Shown: positions 16,045 to 23,136 of the stretch, piece by piece
Numbering within the stretch: position 1 is the stretch's first letter
Layout: each line of letters starts with the position of its first letter
Assembly (NCBI GenBank): GCA_964645775.1
Contig: CAZYBU010000042.1
Span: 1 to 26,973, forward strand
Length of the DNA stretch: 26,973 nucleotides
Origin: CAZYBU01 sp964645775
Lineage (GTDB): Bacteria > Spirochaetota > UBA4802 > UBA5550
Reading direction: 5' to 3'
Program-made: the position numbers and the translations under genes
Notes under the pieces: generated by a model
The model's database searches: none
What the model was told of the DNA's origin: nothing
What the model saw: the letters and a program-made list of their open reading frames with translations, nothing else

Positions 16045-17988
16045 ATGTCTTTAGCTCAGTTTCCTAAAAGCCCTAATAAGGTACACCCCACCATGCCGAG
16101 TGCTGTTGGCTCCCGCGAGTCTCTGGCGCAGGAAGGTAGGGATAAAGTTTCGGAAGGTAAGCTGATTCTTGAGGAAACCGCAGATAAGGTTGCCAATCAA
16201 GTGCTGACGAGACTTCCAGACGAGGTCGCCGGCAAACTCGACGTTATGGGTGGTATCAAGGAGAAGCTCTACAATTACATCAACCAGACCTACGTTAATA
16301 TGTTTAACCGGTATCAGGTTACCATGGAAGACGAGTTCATTAAGAAAATCCGTGATTTTGTCGACCGTGAGGAAGCCAAGGGTCTGGCCCGATACACTCC
16401 CAAGGAAATTACCGAAATGCTGGATAAGATTGCCGGCTCAGATAAGTTTCACACCGGTGAAGTGGAGAAGTCGATCGTTAACATGTACGGTCACCTCCAG
16501 GGACATATTCAGCGTGGGGTAAACGACCTGGAAGTCGATACGAACGCTATCCTGAGGCAAAAAACGGATGTCGGCGCATTTGTCCGGGGCGAGAACGCCT
16601 ATGCTATCCTCAAGTGTGTTTTTCAGGACAATGAGATGCGTCCCAAGTATGTATACGATGTTAAGCTATCCATTAACATCCTCGAGAGTGAGCTTATCAG
16701 CCCCATGTATCATTACCAGGTAACGGTAGAGTCCCTCATGAAGGATGCTATCCAGGCCCATATTCAGGATCTTATTGATAAGCAGATTGAATCCCTGAAC
16801 GATGAGCTGATTGATCAGGGCAAGAGAGAGCTGAACGCCAGCGAGAAAATGTTCGAGAAGGTCAAGAGAATTGAGAACTTCACGGATGATGAAAAAGAGG
16901 ATGAGAAGTCTCGTCGTTACACGATCCTTGCCAAGAAGTTCCTCGACAAGATTGAAGGTCTGCGGGCCGAGATCGATGTTGAGGAGAGGGATCCCCTTAA
17001 CATCCGGGAAAATATCAAACATATTATCGACGAGGAGAACATCCGTAACCGGGGATATAACACGGTTATTAACTCTATCACGTCCATCCTCGATACCAGT
17101 AAACTCGGTTACCAGGTATGTAATAACATGAAGAACGCCCGTACCTGTGTGATCAAGGAGTACGATGAGAATGATACAAGCATCCTGCCTGATGAACGGT
17201 ATCAGCTAAGGCTCGCCTATCTGGACCAGAACCAGCTCAAGGATGAGAAGCGGGAATACGACAAGCAGATGGGAGCCTTTACCGATGAGATCCAGCAGGT
17301 ATGGGACGTGGTTCACGCGCATTATGAGTCGAAGAAGAGATTCCGGGCCCTGAAGGACTTCAATGACCTTGCCGCCCGTATCATGCCCAGGGACTGGAGA
17401 CGCGAGAAGACCGCCCGGGAGCAGGATCCCGATGTTCCCATGTGGAACGAACTCGGCGAAATGTATAATGAGGATTCCTTTGTAGAGAAGAACAACAGGA
17501 CCTACGAAGACAGGATCAGAAACCTGAAGGGTAAAGTCGTTTATCTCAGGGAAATGCTGCAGGATATGCATGGATACCAGAATCCGGTGGAAAGGGTTAT
17601 CCTGGATGAGCGTATCAGTTTTCTCGACAGAAGATTTAATGAGTTTACCTATAAGGTTAATCCGCACCATATTCAGCCCGGGCTTATCATGGATATCGAT
17701 ATCACCACGATCAAGCGTAAGCAGTATATGCTTAAGGGTATGGCTAACGTTCTGAACGAGTTCCTCCACGGAGTATCCAAGGGATTCGCGGACGCGGCTT
17801 TCGCCACCTACAGCCGGCGTCGATCAACGGTTCGCGAAGATATCGCTCAAACCTTTGAAGAGGCAGGAACCCAGGAAGACCTTTTCGAAGGCGCCTACAA
17901 GCAGGCTGACGAAGTTAAGGGTTCCGTCGATCTTTCTCCCAAGAGTTCCGGGAAGTCAAAGAAATCGGGCGGACTTAAAGAACTGTAA
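16045..17988 (+). CDS. cfpA: Cytoplasmic filament protein A (CfpA)
   Basis: CfpA is the subunit of the ribbon of cytoplasmic filaments that runs along treponemes under the flagella. In T. denticola its loss disturbs cell division and chromosome segregation. The 647-residue protein fits the family's size, is soluble, and consists mostly of long charged helices (for example IQDLIDKQIESLNDELIDQG and YEDRIRNLKGKVVYLREMLQ), as expected for a filament subunit. It has no signal peptide, transmembrane helix or enzyme motif. The N terminus MSLAQFPKSPNKVHPTM and the short disordered Lys/Ser tail (SPKSSGKSKKSGG) flank the helical body. ATG 16045 has a perfect AAGGAGG at 16031-16037 with 7-bp spacing. 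The gene has its own promoter and terminator, suiting an abundant protein. I assign it from overall appearance plus the following hypothetical and ppdK-like genes, the order I recall for T. pallidum TP0748-TP0746, not from an alignment. Confidence 0.75.
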   Translation: MSLAQFPKSPNKVHPTMPSAVGSRESLAQEGRDKVSEGKLILEETADKVANQVLTRLPDEVAGKLDVMGGIKEKLYNYINQTYVNMFNRYQVTMEDEFIKKIRDFVDREEAKGLARYTPKEITEMLDKIAGSDKFHTGEVEKSIVNMYGHLQGHIQRGVNDLEVDTNAILRQKTDVGAFVRGENAYAILKCVFQDNEMRPKYVYDVKLSINILESELISPMYHYQVTVESLMKDAIQAHIQDLIDKQIESLNDELIDQGKRELNASEKMFEKVKRIENFTDDEKEDEKSRRYTILAKKFLDKIEGLRAEIDVEERDPLNIRENIKHIIDEENIRNRGYNTVINSITSILDTSKLGYQVCNNMKNARTCVIKEYDENDTSILPDERYQLRLAYLDQNQLKDEKREYDKQMGAFTDEIQQVWDVVHAHYESKKRFRALKDFNDLAARIMPRDWRREKTAREQDPDVPMWNELGEMYNEDSFVEKNNRTYEDRIRNLKGKVVYLREMLQDMHGYQNPVERVILDERISFLDRRFNEFTYKVNPHHIQPGLIMDIDITTIKRKQYMLKGMANVLNEFLHGVSKGFADAAFATYSRRRSTVREDIAQTFEEAGTQEDLFEGAYKQADEVKGSVDLSPKSSGKSKKSGGLKEL

Positions 17989-18004
17989 AAAAGTCATGAT
18001 AGAG

Positions 18005-18037
18005 AAAAAGGGGATGCAATCGCATCCCCTTTTTTTT
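18005..18037 (+). terminator. Rho-independent terminator of cfpA
   Basis: An 8-bp perfect stem GGGGATGC (18010-18017) / GCATCCCC (18022-18029) with loop AATC is extended by a 5-bp A/T stem and followed by eight T residues, starting 17 bp after the cfpA stop codon. Confidence 0.95.
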
Positions 18038-18059
18038 GTTTATGTCACGTATTAAATAC

Positions 18060-18088
18060 TTGAAATTACTCAGGGTGTAGTTTAACCT
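18060..18088 (+). promoter_or_regulatory. Possible promoter of the HPr-like/PPDK-like operon
   Basis: TTGAAA (18060-18065), a 17-bp spacer and TAACCT (18083-18088) lie between the cfpA terminator and the ATG at 18120. The -35 matches 5 of 6; the -10 is weak. Confidence 0.4.
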
Positions 18089-18119
18089 ACAGGACAGTAA
18101 CATAATCGGGGGCATTCAA

Positions 18120-19025
18120 ATGGAAACCACCTATTTTTCTCTTGCCAGCAAAAAGAATTTTAATATGGCACTGAGACATTTTTACAAGGTAACGGATGTG
18201 GTTGACGATGTTGAGTCGAACAGGAATCTCGCTGATGTCATCAACAAGTTAACTGATGAAAAGGAGATAGAGACGGATCAGATACTTCCCATAGTCGGAT
18301 CTGTTATTCGTGACAAATTTGGTTACAGCTATGACTCCTATTCTATACCGTCTCATGTCAATGAATTCGAAAAGATTGTCGAAGAAACCTACAAATGGAC
18401 GGCTCTTGACATTGTCATCGTTTATTTTAATCCTTACGGAAGAATTTTTCTTATAAACCCGAAAAACTCTGAACACTGGGACAGGGTACGAGAACTTTCA
18501 ACGGACCAGCTTGCTGTTATTTATGTGAAAGATAAAAAAAACGGGAAGAAGGACGTTGAAACGAACGCGATAAACGCGGTACAGGATATGCTGGCGGGAC
18601 GGGATGTTTTCAGTAATCCTGCTTTTATTGATGAAACCGCGGCGCCTCGAAAGCCTGAACCGGAGAAGAAGCCGGAGACGGCAGAATCCCGCAACAAACG
18701 TGTGACTCCAAAATACGCGGTTCGGGTCTCCAATGAACTTTTCCACAATGGAAACGTGGAAGCCTGGAAAAAGATTATTGAAAGTTATAAAGCCAAGTTT
18801 TCTGACCTTGATGTTTATATTTACCATGAGGGAGAATTGATCAATGATATTAATGCTCTTTTTAAATGGGGCAAGGTCAAACATGGCGATTCGATATTTT
18901 TTCAGGTTGCCGGTGATGATATTAAGGGTGTATCTAAGCTTCAGAAGTATCTTTTTGAAGGGGCGAGCCCCCGGTTTGAACAGTTTTTGAAAATCGGTGT
19001 AGGCAAAGTCCTGAACCTCTTTTAA
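18120..19025 (+). CDS. Two-domain protein with a C-terminal HPr-like fold
   Basis: The 301-residue cytoplasmic protein has an N-terminal alpha/beta domain I do not recognise (residues 1-165; strand-like TALDIVIVYFNPYGRIFLI). A Pro/Glu/Lys linker (about 172-194) and a C-terminal domain (196-285) follow. The C-terminal domain runs in the order of the phosphocarrier HPr: strand KYAVRV, helix VEAWKKIIESYKAKF, strand DVYIYHEGELI, short helix NDINALFKWGKV, strand GDSIFFQVAG and helix DIKGVSKLQKYLF. This closely parallels HPr from its second strand to its end. His209 lies in the loop where HPr has its phosphorylated His, but a few extra residues are needed there. The adjacent HPr Arg is absent, and the Ser46 position is not Ser. 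GGGGGC precedes the ATG, and 27 bp separate it from the ppdK-like gene, so they form an operon. The fold call is by eye; phosphotransfer is inference. Confidence 0.6.
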   Translation: METTYFSLASKKNFNMALRHFYKVTDVVDDVESNRNLADVINKLTDEKEIETDQILPIVGSVIRDKFGYSYDSYSIPSHVNEFEKIVEETYKWTALDIVIVYFNPYGRIFLINPKNSEHWDRVRELSTDQLAVIYVKDKKNGKKDVETNAINAVQDMLAGRDVFSNPAFIDETAAPRKPEPEKKPETAESRNKRVTPKYAVRVSNELFHNGNVEAWKKIIESYKAKFSDLDVYIYHEGELINDINALFKWGKVKHGDSIFFQVAGDDIKGVSKLQKYLFEGASPRFEQFLKIGVGKVLNLF

Positions 19026-19052
19026 TAACCGGCGAATAAAAAGGAGACAATC

Positions 19053-21668
19053 ATGGATAACATAATATATTTCAGCCAGAAGTTAAAACATTCAGAAGAC
19101 GGAATGGGCAAAAATGTCGGTATCAGGGGGAGACGCATAATCGAACTGGCCCACATGGATCTGCCCATCGCTCCCGGCTTCATAATTGACTCTGAGATGA
19201 CCGCGAAGCTTACGCGGGTAAATATCAAGGAGAACATTAAGTCGCATATTACCCGCATGGAGAAAGATACCGGCAAGGGCTTCGGGAATCCTGAGAATCC
19301 TCTTCTTGTTAAAGCTGTTCTCAGTTCTGATCTTAATGTTCCCTATTTTCCTTCTATCCATAATATTGGTCTTAATGATGAGGTAGTGGAAGGATTCGGA
19401 AAGTTTACCGGTGAACTCTTTGCCTGGGGTGAGTATCACTTCCTCATGAAGAGTATCGCTAAAAAGATCCTTACCCTTGAAGAGAAGGATGTTGATGCCA
19501 TTGAGAAGAAGATACCGAAAAAGCCAAAGGTGAGTGATTTCAAAACGGCTGTGGCGGCCTATAAGAACCTCTTCGGGGATTCATACAGTGATGATGTCTA
19601 TGATCAACTGGTTTTGATACTCAAGGGGGCGGCAGAACGTTACTGTGACTCGGATATCGATGTGGATCAGTCTCTTTCAATTATGATCCAGTTAATGGTT
19701 TATGGAAACTTCGGGGAGAAGTCCTTTTCGGGTAACTACTTCACCCGTGATATTGTTACCGGAGATGTGGAGATTCAGGGTGATTTTCTGAAAAACCAGT
19801 TTGACGTTGATGGTGGCAAAGCCAAAGCGATTAAAAATATCGACAAGAAATACTTTGATCAACTGACTGAGATAGCTCGAAAGGTTGAAACGAACTTCAG
19901 GGAAATCCGTAATATCAAGTTCACTATCGAGGAAGGTAAGTTCTGGCTGGTGGACCAGCGGGAAGTTGACGAGAAGTCGACCCAGGCTCACATAAAGACC
20001 CTGCTTGAGCTTGCCCAGAGGGGCGATATCGATAAGGATTATCTCATCGAAAGCATTAAGCCGGACCAGTTAAACGAGCTTCTTCACCCTATTATTGATC
20101 CCACCTCTATTAAAGGAGTTAAGGGTATACAGGGAGGAATAGCCGGTTCGACAGGAGCAGCTATCGGTCGAGTCTTTTTTTCCACGGACAGGCTTCTTGA
20201 AGAACATAAGAGAGCCATTATGCATGGTGGTGATACACGCCTGATCCTCTGCCTGCCCTCCAGTTACGCCGAGGATGTAAAGGCCATTGAGGTTGCCCAG
20301 GGTGTTATTACAAATGAAGGTGGTTTTTCCTCTCACGCCCCGGTTGTGGCCCGGAGTCTTGGAAAAGTAGCCATGGTGCAGCCCGAAGTGGCGATAAGAG
20401 GGGCTTCTTTTACCATATCTGGAAAAACCGTGAAAGAAGGGGACTACATCTCCATGAACGTGCCGTATTATGAGGATCCCACCCTTTACATGGATAAGGT
20501 ATCACTCATTGAGCCTGATTTTGACAAAAACGGTCTCTACGAGTTCCTCGCCATTGTTGATGAATATGTTGAAAAGTTTGATGTTCGGGCAAACGCGGAT
20601 CAGGGAAGGGACGCGAAGGTGGCCAGGGAATTCTATGCCAGGGGGATCGGACTTTGTCGAACAGAACATATGTTCTTTAACGAAAAGAGGATCATGAAAT
20701 TTCGGGAGATGATTCTGGCTGATGATGAACCGGAAAGAAGAAAAGCACTGAAGGCCCTGCTTCCCATGCAGAGGTCTGACTTCTATGAACTCTTCAAAAT
20801 CATGCAGGGATACCCTGTGACCATCCGCCTGCTGGATGCGCCTCTTCACGAGTTCCTTCCTCGTACTAATGACAGTATGAAAGATTTCATCAAGTATATG
20901 CAGGGCAAGAAGAAGAGCGCAAAAGCATCTGACATAAAGGCTCGATGTGAAGAATTGGGTGAAATGAACCCTATGCTCGGTCACAGGGGATGCCGGGTCG
21001 CCATAACCTACCCGGAAATCTATGAAATGCAGTGCCGTGCCATCTTCGAAGCGGCGTGTATGCTCCGGAAAGAGGGAGTTGAGATTACTCCCGAGATTAT
21101 GATTCCCATTGTTATGAGTGAGCAGGAGATAAAGTTCATTAAAAATGGCAAGAAAATTGAAGGTAAAGAGGTCCGGGGAATACGGGACATTAAAAACGAG
21201 GTTATATCTGAATACGGAATTGATGAGATGGAGTACAAGGTCGGAACCATGATCGAGCTACCTGCTGCGGCCATGGGAGCGGGTAAGATCGCCCGGTACG
21301 CCGAGTTCTTCAGTTTTGGAACCAATGACCTGACGCAGACCACCTATGGACTCTCACGTGATGATTCTAACTCCTTCTTCCCTGATTACTCCCTCTACGA
21401 CCTGATGAGGGAAAACCCCTTCAAGGTACTGGGAGAGGAGGTAAAGGAACTGATCAGTATCGCATCCCTCCGTGGAGCGCTGACCCGTCCTGATATCAAG
21501 ATCGGTCTCTGCGGTGAACACGGGGCCAATCCTGATAATATCAGGTTCTGTATGGATGTGGGATTGGACTATGTTTCCTCCTCGCCTTACAGTATACCTC
21601 TTGCGAAACTGGCTATAGCCCAGATTAACCTTGAGGCCCGGAAGGAGCAGGAGGGAGAGGGAGAGTAA
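19053..21668 (+). CDS. ppdK: Pyruvate phosphate dikinase homologue with degenerate ATP-grasp half
   Basis: PPDK interconverts ATP, phosphate and pyruvate with AMP, diphosphate and PEP through a phospho-histidine. This 871-residue protein has all three PPDK parts at normal length. The swivelling domain keeps the catalytic His428 in GGFSSHAPVVARSLG. The PEP/pyruvate barrel is intact: GIGLCRTEHMFF, IRLLDAPLHEFLP, EMNPMLGHRGCR, the metal-site GTMIELP, FSFGTNDLTQTTYGLSRDD and the general-acid Cys820 in GLCGEHG. The N-terminal ATP-grasp half is altered at the ATP-contacting positions known from the Clostridium symbiosum enzyme. The Lys of GGKG is Arg25, the Arg of SVRSG falls at Val89/Leu90, and the Asp-x-Glu pair is Asn287-x-Lys289. 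The Gln of LQTR is Asp301. ATP use is therefore doubtful, and the protein may work like PTS Enzyme I. AAGGAG precedes the ATG, and it is the second gene of an operon with the HPr-like gene. Confidence 0.85.
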   Translation: MDNIIYFSQKLKHSEDGMGKNVGIRGRRIIELAHMDLPIAPGFIIDSEMTAKLTRVNIKENIKSHITRMEKDTGKGFGNPENPLLVKAVLSSDLNVPYFPSIHNIGLNDEVVEGFGKFTGELFAWGEYHFLMKSIAKKILTLEEKDVDAIEKKIPKKPKVSDFKTAVAAYKNLFGDSYSDDVYDQLVLILKGAAERYCDSDIDVDQSLSIMIQLMVYGNFGEKSFSGNYFTRDIVTGDVEIQGDFLKNQFDVDGGKAKAIKNIDKKYFDQLTEIARKVETNFREIRNIKFTIEEGKFWLVDQREVDEKSTQAHIKTLLELAQRGDIDKDYLIESIKPDQLNELLHPIIDPTSIKGVKGIQGGIAGSTGAAIGRVFFSTDRLLEEHKRAIMHGGDTRLILCLPSSYAEDVKAIEVAQGVITNEGGFSSHAPVVARSLGKVAMVQPEVAIRGASFTISGKTVKEGDYISMNVPYYEDPTLYMDKVSLIEPDFDKNGLYEFLAIVDEYVEKFDVRANADQGRDAKVAREFYARGIGLCRTEHMFFNEKRIMKFREMILADDEPERRKALKALLPMQRSDFYELFKIMQGYPVTIRLLDAPLHEFLPRTNDSMKDFIKYMQGKKKSAKASDIKARCEELGEMNPMLGHRGCRVAITYPEIYEMQCRAIFEAACMLRKEGVEITPEIMIPIVMSEQEIKFIKNGKKIEGKEVRGIRDIKNEVISEYGIDEMEYKVGTMIELPAAAMGAGKIARYAEFFSFGTNDLTQTTYGLSRDDSNSFFPDYSLYDLMRENPFKVLGEEVKELISIASLRGALTRPDIKIGLCGEHGANPDNIRFCMDVGLDYVSSSPYSIPLAKLAIAQINLEARKEQEGEGE

Positions 21669-21680
21669 AGTAAGCAGTTC

Positions 21681-21806
21681 CGACGACACTTCGCGTCGCC
21701 GGTATCGCGCCGCTGTCTTCGTCAGGGGGCTTGTCCTTCCGCACTGCGCGCGCCGGAACCGTATGACCGAAAAACCCGGCGTATGGATTTCGGTCAGCGG
21801 CGCGAT
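21681..21806. repeat. GC-rich multiply base-paired element after the ppdK-like gene
   Basis: About 130 bp, roughly 65 percent G+C by hand count, form nested perfect inverted repeats. ATCGCGCCGCTG (21704-21715) pairs over 12 bp with CAGCGGCGCGAT (21795-21806). Within it TGACCGAAA (21764-21772) faces TTTCGGTCA (21788-21796), with a TTCCG...CGGAA hairpin near 21737-21757. Just outside is CGACG/CGTCG (21681-21698). It could be a dispersed palindromic repeat, a structured 3' untranslated element, or a small RNA. Confidence 0.6.
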
Positions 21807-21827
21807 TGACAGGAGCGTGATAATTGA

Positions 21828-21863
21828 AAGAGGGTGCTTTTATCGGACACCCTCTTGTTTTTT
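21828..21863 (+). terminator. Terminator between the ppdK-like gene and pgk
   Basis: AAGAGGGTG (21828-21836) and CACCCTCTT (21848-21856) form a perfect 9-bp stem with an 11-nt loop, followed by GTTTTTT. It ends the plus-strand ppdK-like transcript. It lies just past the pgk stop codon and may also serve pgk, though the minus-strand T tract is short. Confidence 0.85.
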
Positions 21864-21871
21864 GCGGTCGA

Positions 21872-23059
21872 TTATCTGTCGAGGGCGGCGAATGCGGGAA
21901 GCTGCTTTCCCTCCAGAAGCTCAAGGAAGGCCCCTCCACCGGTGGAAATATAGCTCATCTTATCAGCTATTCCGAATTGACTGACGGCCGTCACCGTGTC
22001 CCCACCGCCAATTATGGAAATAAGGTCAGAATTCGCTATGACCTTTCCTACCTCTGCGGTCCCGACGGCGAAGTTGGGCATTTCAAAGGCGCCCAGAGGA
22101 CCGTTCCATATAATGGTTTTCGCTTCGTCTATCCTTTTGTTGAAAAGTATAACCGATTCGGGTCCGATATCAAGGCCCATCATCTCTGCCGGTATCTCTT
22201 CGACAGATACGGTCTTACGCATGGCGTCATTGTCAAAGTTCTCCGCAGCCATGACGTCGACGGGAAGAAGTATATCAACGTTTTTCTTTCTGGCATTTTC
22301 CATGATCTCTGATGCTGTATCTGTAAGGTCTTCTTCCACCAGGGAAGATCCGGTGTCAATACCCTTTGACTTTAGAAATGTGAATGCCATGGCGCCACCG
22401 ATTATCAGGAAATCGACTTTGTTGATGATATTGTTCAGCGCGTCGATTTTCGTTGAGACCTTGGCGCCACCGATAACGGCACCCAGGGGGCGTTCAGGAT
22501 TTTCCATGGCCATCCTGAAATATTCGATTTCGTTCTTAAGCAGGAAACCGGCTGCGCATGTGTCCATATGGTGGGTGACGGCCTCATTTGAAGCGTGGGC
22601 CCGGTGGGCCGTGGCGAAGGCGTCATTTACATAGACATCCGCCAGTTCACCCATTCGTTGCCCAAGGTCAGGATCGTTCTTCGTCTCACCCTTATAGAAC
22701 CGGATATTTTCCAGAAGGGCTACTTCACCATTTTCCAGGTTTGAAAGGGCCTCTTTTGCGCTTCCATCCTCAAGGTTGGCGTCAATAAAACGTACTTCAC
22801 GTCCAAGAATCTCACTGAGCCTTTTCGCGACCGGCTGAAGACTCATTTCCGGTTTTACCTCACCTTTAGGGCGACCCAGGTGGGATATCAGGATGACTCT
22901 GGCTCCGGCATTAAGGCAATGTTCCAGGGTCGGCAGAGTGGCCCTGATTCTGTTGTCGTCCGTTATATTCATCTCTTTGTCATAGGGGACGTTGTAATCG
23001 ACACGGATCAGCACTTTTTTATTGGAAAGGTCCAGCTGATCAAGATATGTAATGGCCAT
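21872..23059 (-). CDS. pgk: Phosphoglycerate kinase
   Basis: PGK transfers phosphate from 1,3-bisphosphoglycerate to ADP in glycolysis (cytoplasm). The 395-residue protein has the normal bacterial size and both lobes. The N lobe carries KKVLIRVDYNVP, the substrate residues DNRIRATLPT, SHLGRPKG, LLENIRFYKGE and NDAFATAHRAHAS. The C lobe carries GAVIGGAKVSTKI, FLIIGGAMAFTFL, ILLPVDVM, WNGPLGAFE and the nucleotide glycine loop IIGGGDTV with STGGGAFLELLEG at the end. Nothing is missing. The N-lobe DAFGxAHR Gly is Ala here, a mild change. It lies downstream of tatC on the same strand but has its own promoter in the 77-bp gap, and it faces the ppdK-like gene across a shared terminator region. Confidence 0.97.
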   Translation of the reverse strand: MAITYLDQLDLSNKKVLIRVDYNVPYDKEMNITDDNRIRATLPTLEHCLNAGARVILISHLGRPKGEVKPEMSLQPVAKRLSEILGREVRFIDANLEDGSAKEALSNLENGEVALLENIRFYKGETKNDPDLGQRMGELADVYVNDAFATAHRAHASNEAVTHHMDTCAAGFLLKNEIEYFRMAMENPERPLGAVIGGAKVSTKIDALNNIINKVDFLIIGGAMAFTFLKSKGIDTGSSLVEEDLTDTASEIMENARKKNVDILLPVDVMAAENFDNDAMRKTVSVEEIPAEMMGLDIGPESVILFNKRIDEAKTIIWNGPLGAFEMPNFAVGTAEVGKVIANSDLISIIGGGDTVTAVSQFGIADKMSYISTGGGAFLELLEGKQLPAFAALDR

Positions 23060-23101
23060 GATAACCTCGCGATTTGAAAGAAATAGGGTGTGTATATCTG
23101 A

Positions 23102-23130
23102 ACAATACTGATGCCGTGACCGAATGTCAA
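23102..23130 (-). promoter_or_regulatory. Sigma-70 promoter of pgk
   Basis: On the minus strand, perfect TTGACA (23130-23125) is followed after exactly 17 bp by TATTGT (23107-23102, 4 of 6), 42 bp before the pgk ATG. Confidence 0.6.
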
Positions 23131-23136
23131 GGCCAA

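Noticed and set aside
21631..21984. Arg-rich open frame spanning the GC-rich element
   Set aside because: It overlaps the ppdK-like C terminus, the folded element, the terminator and pgk; no start signal.
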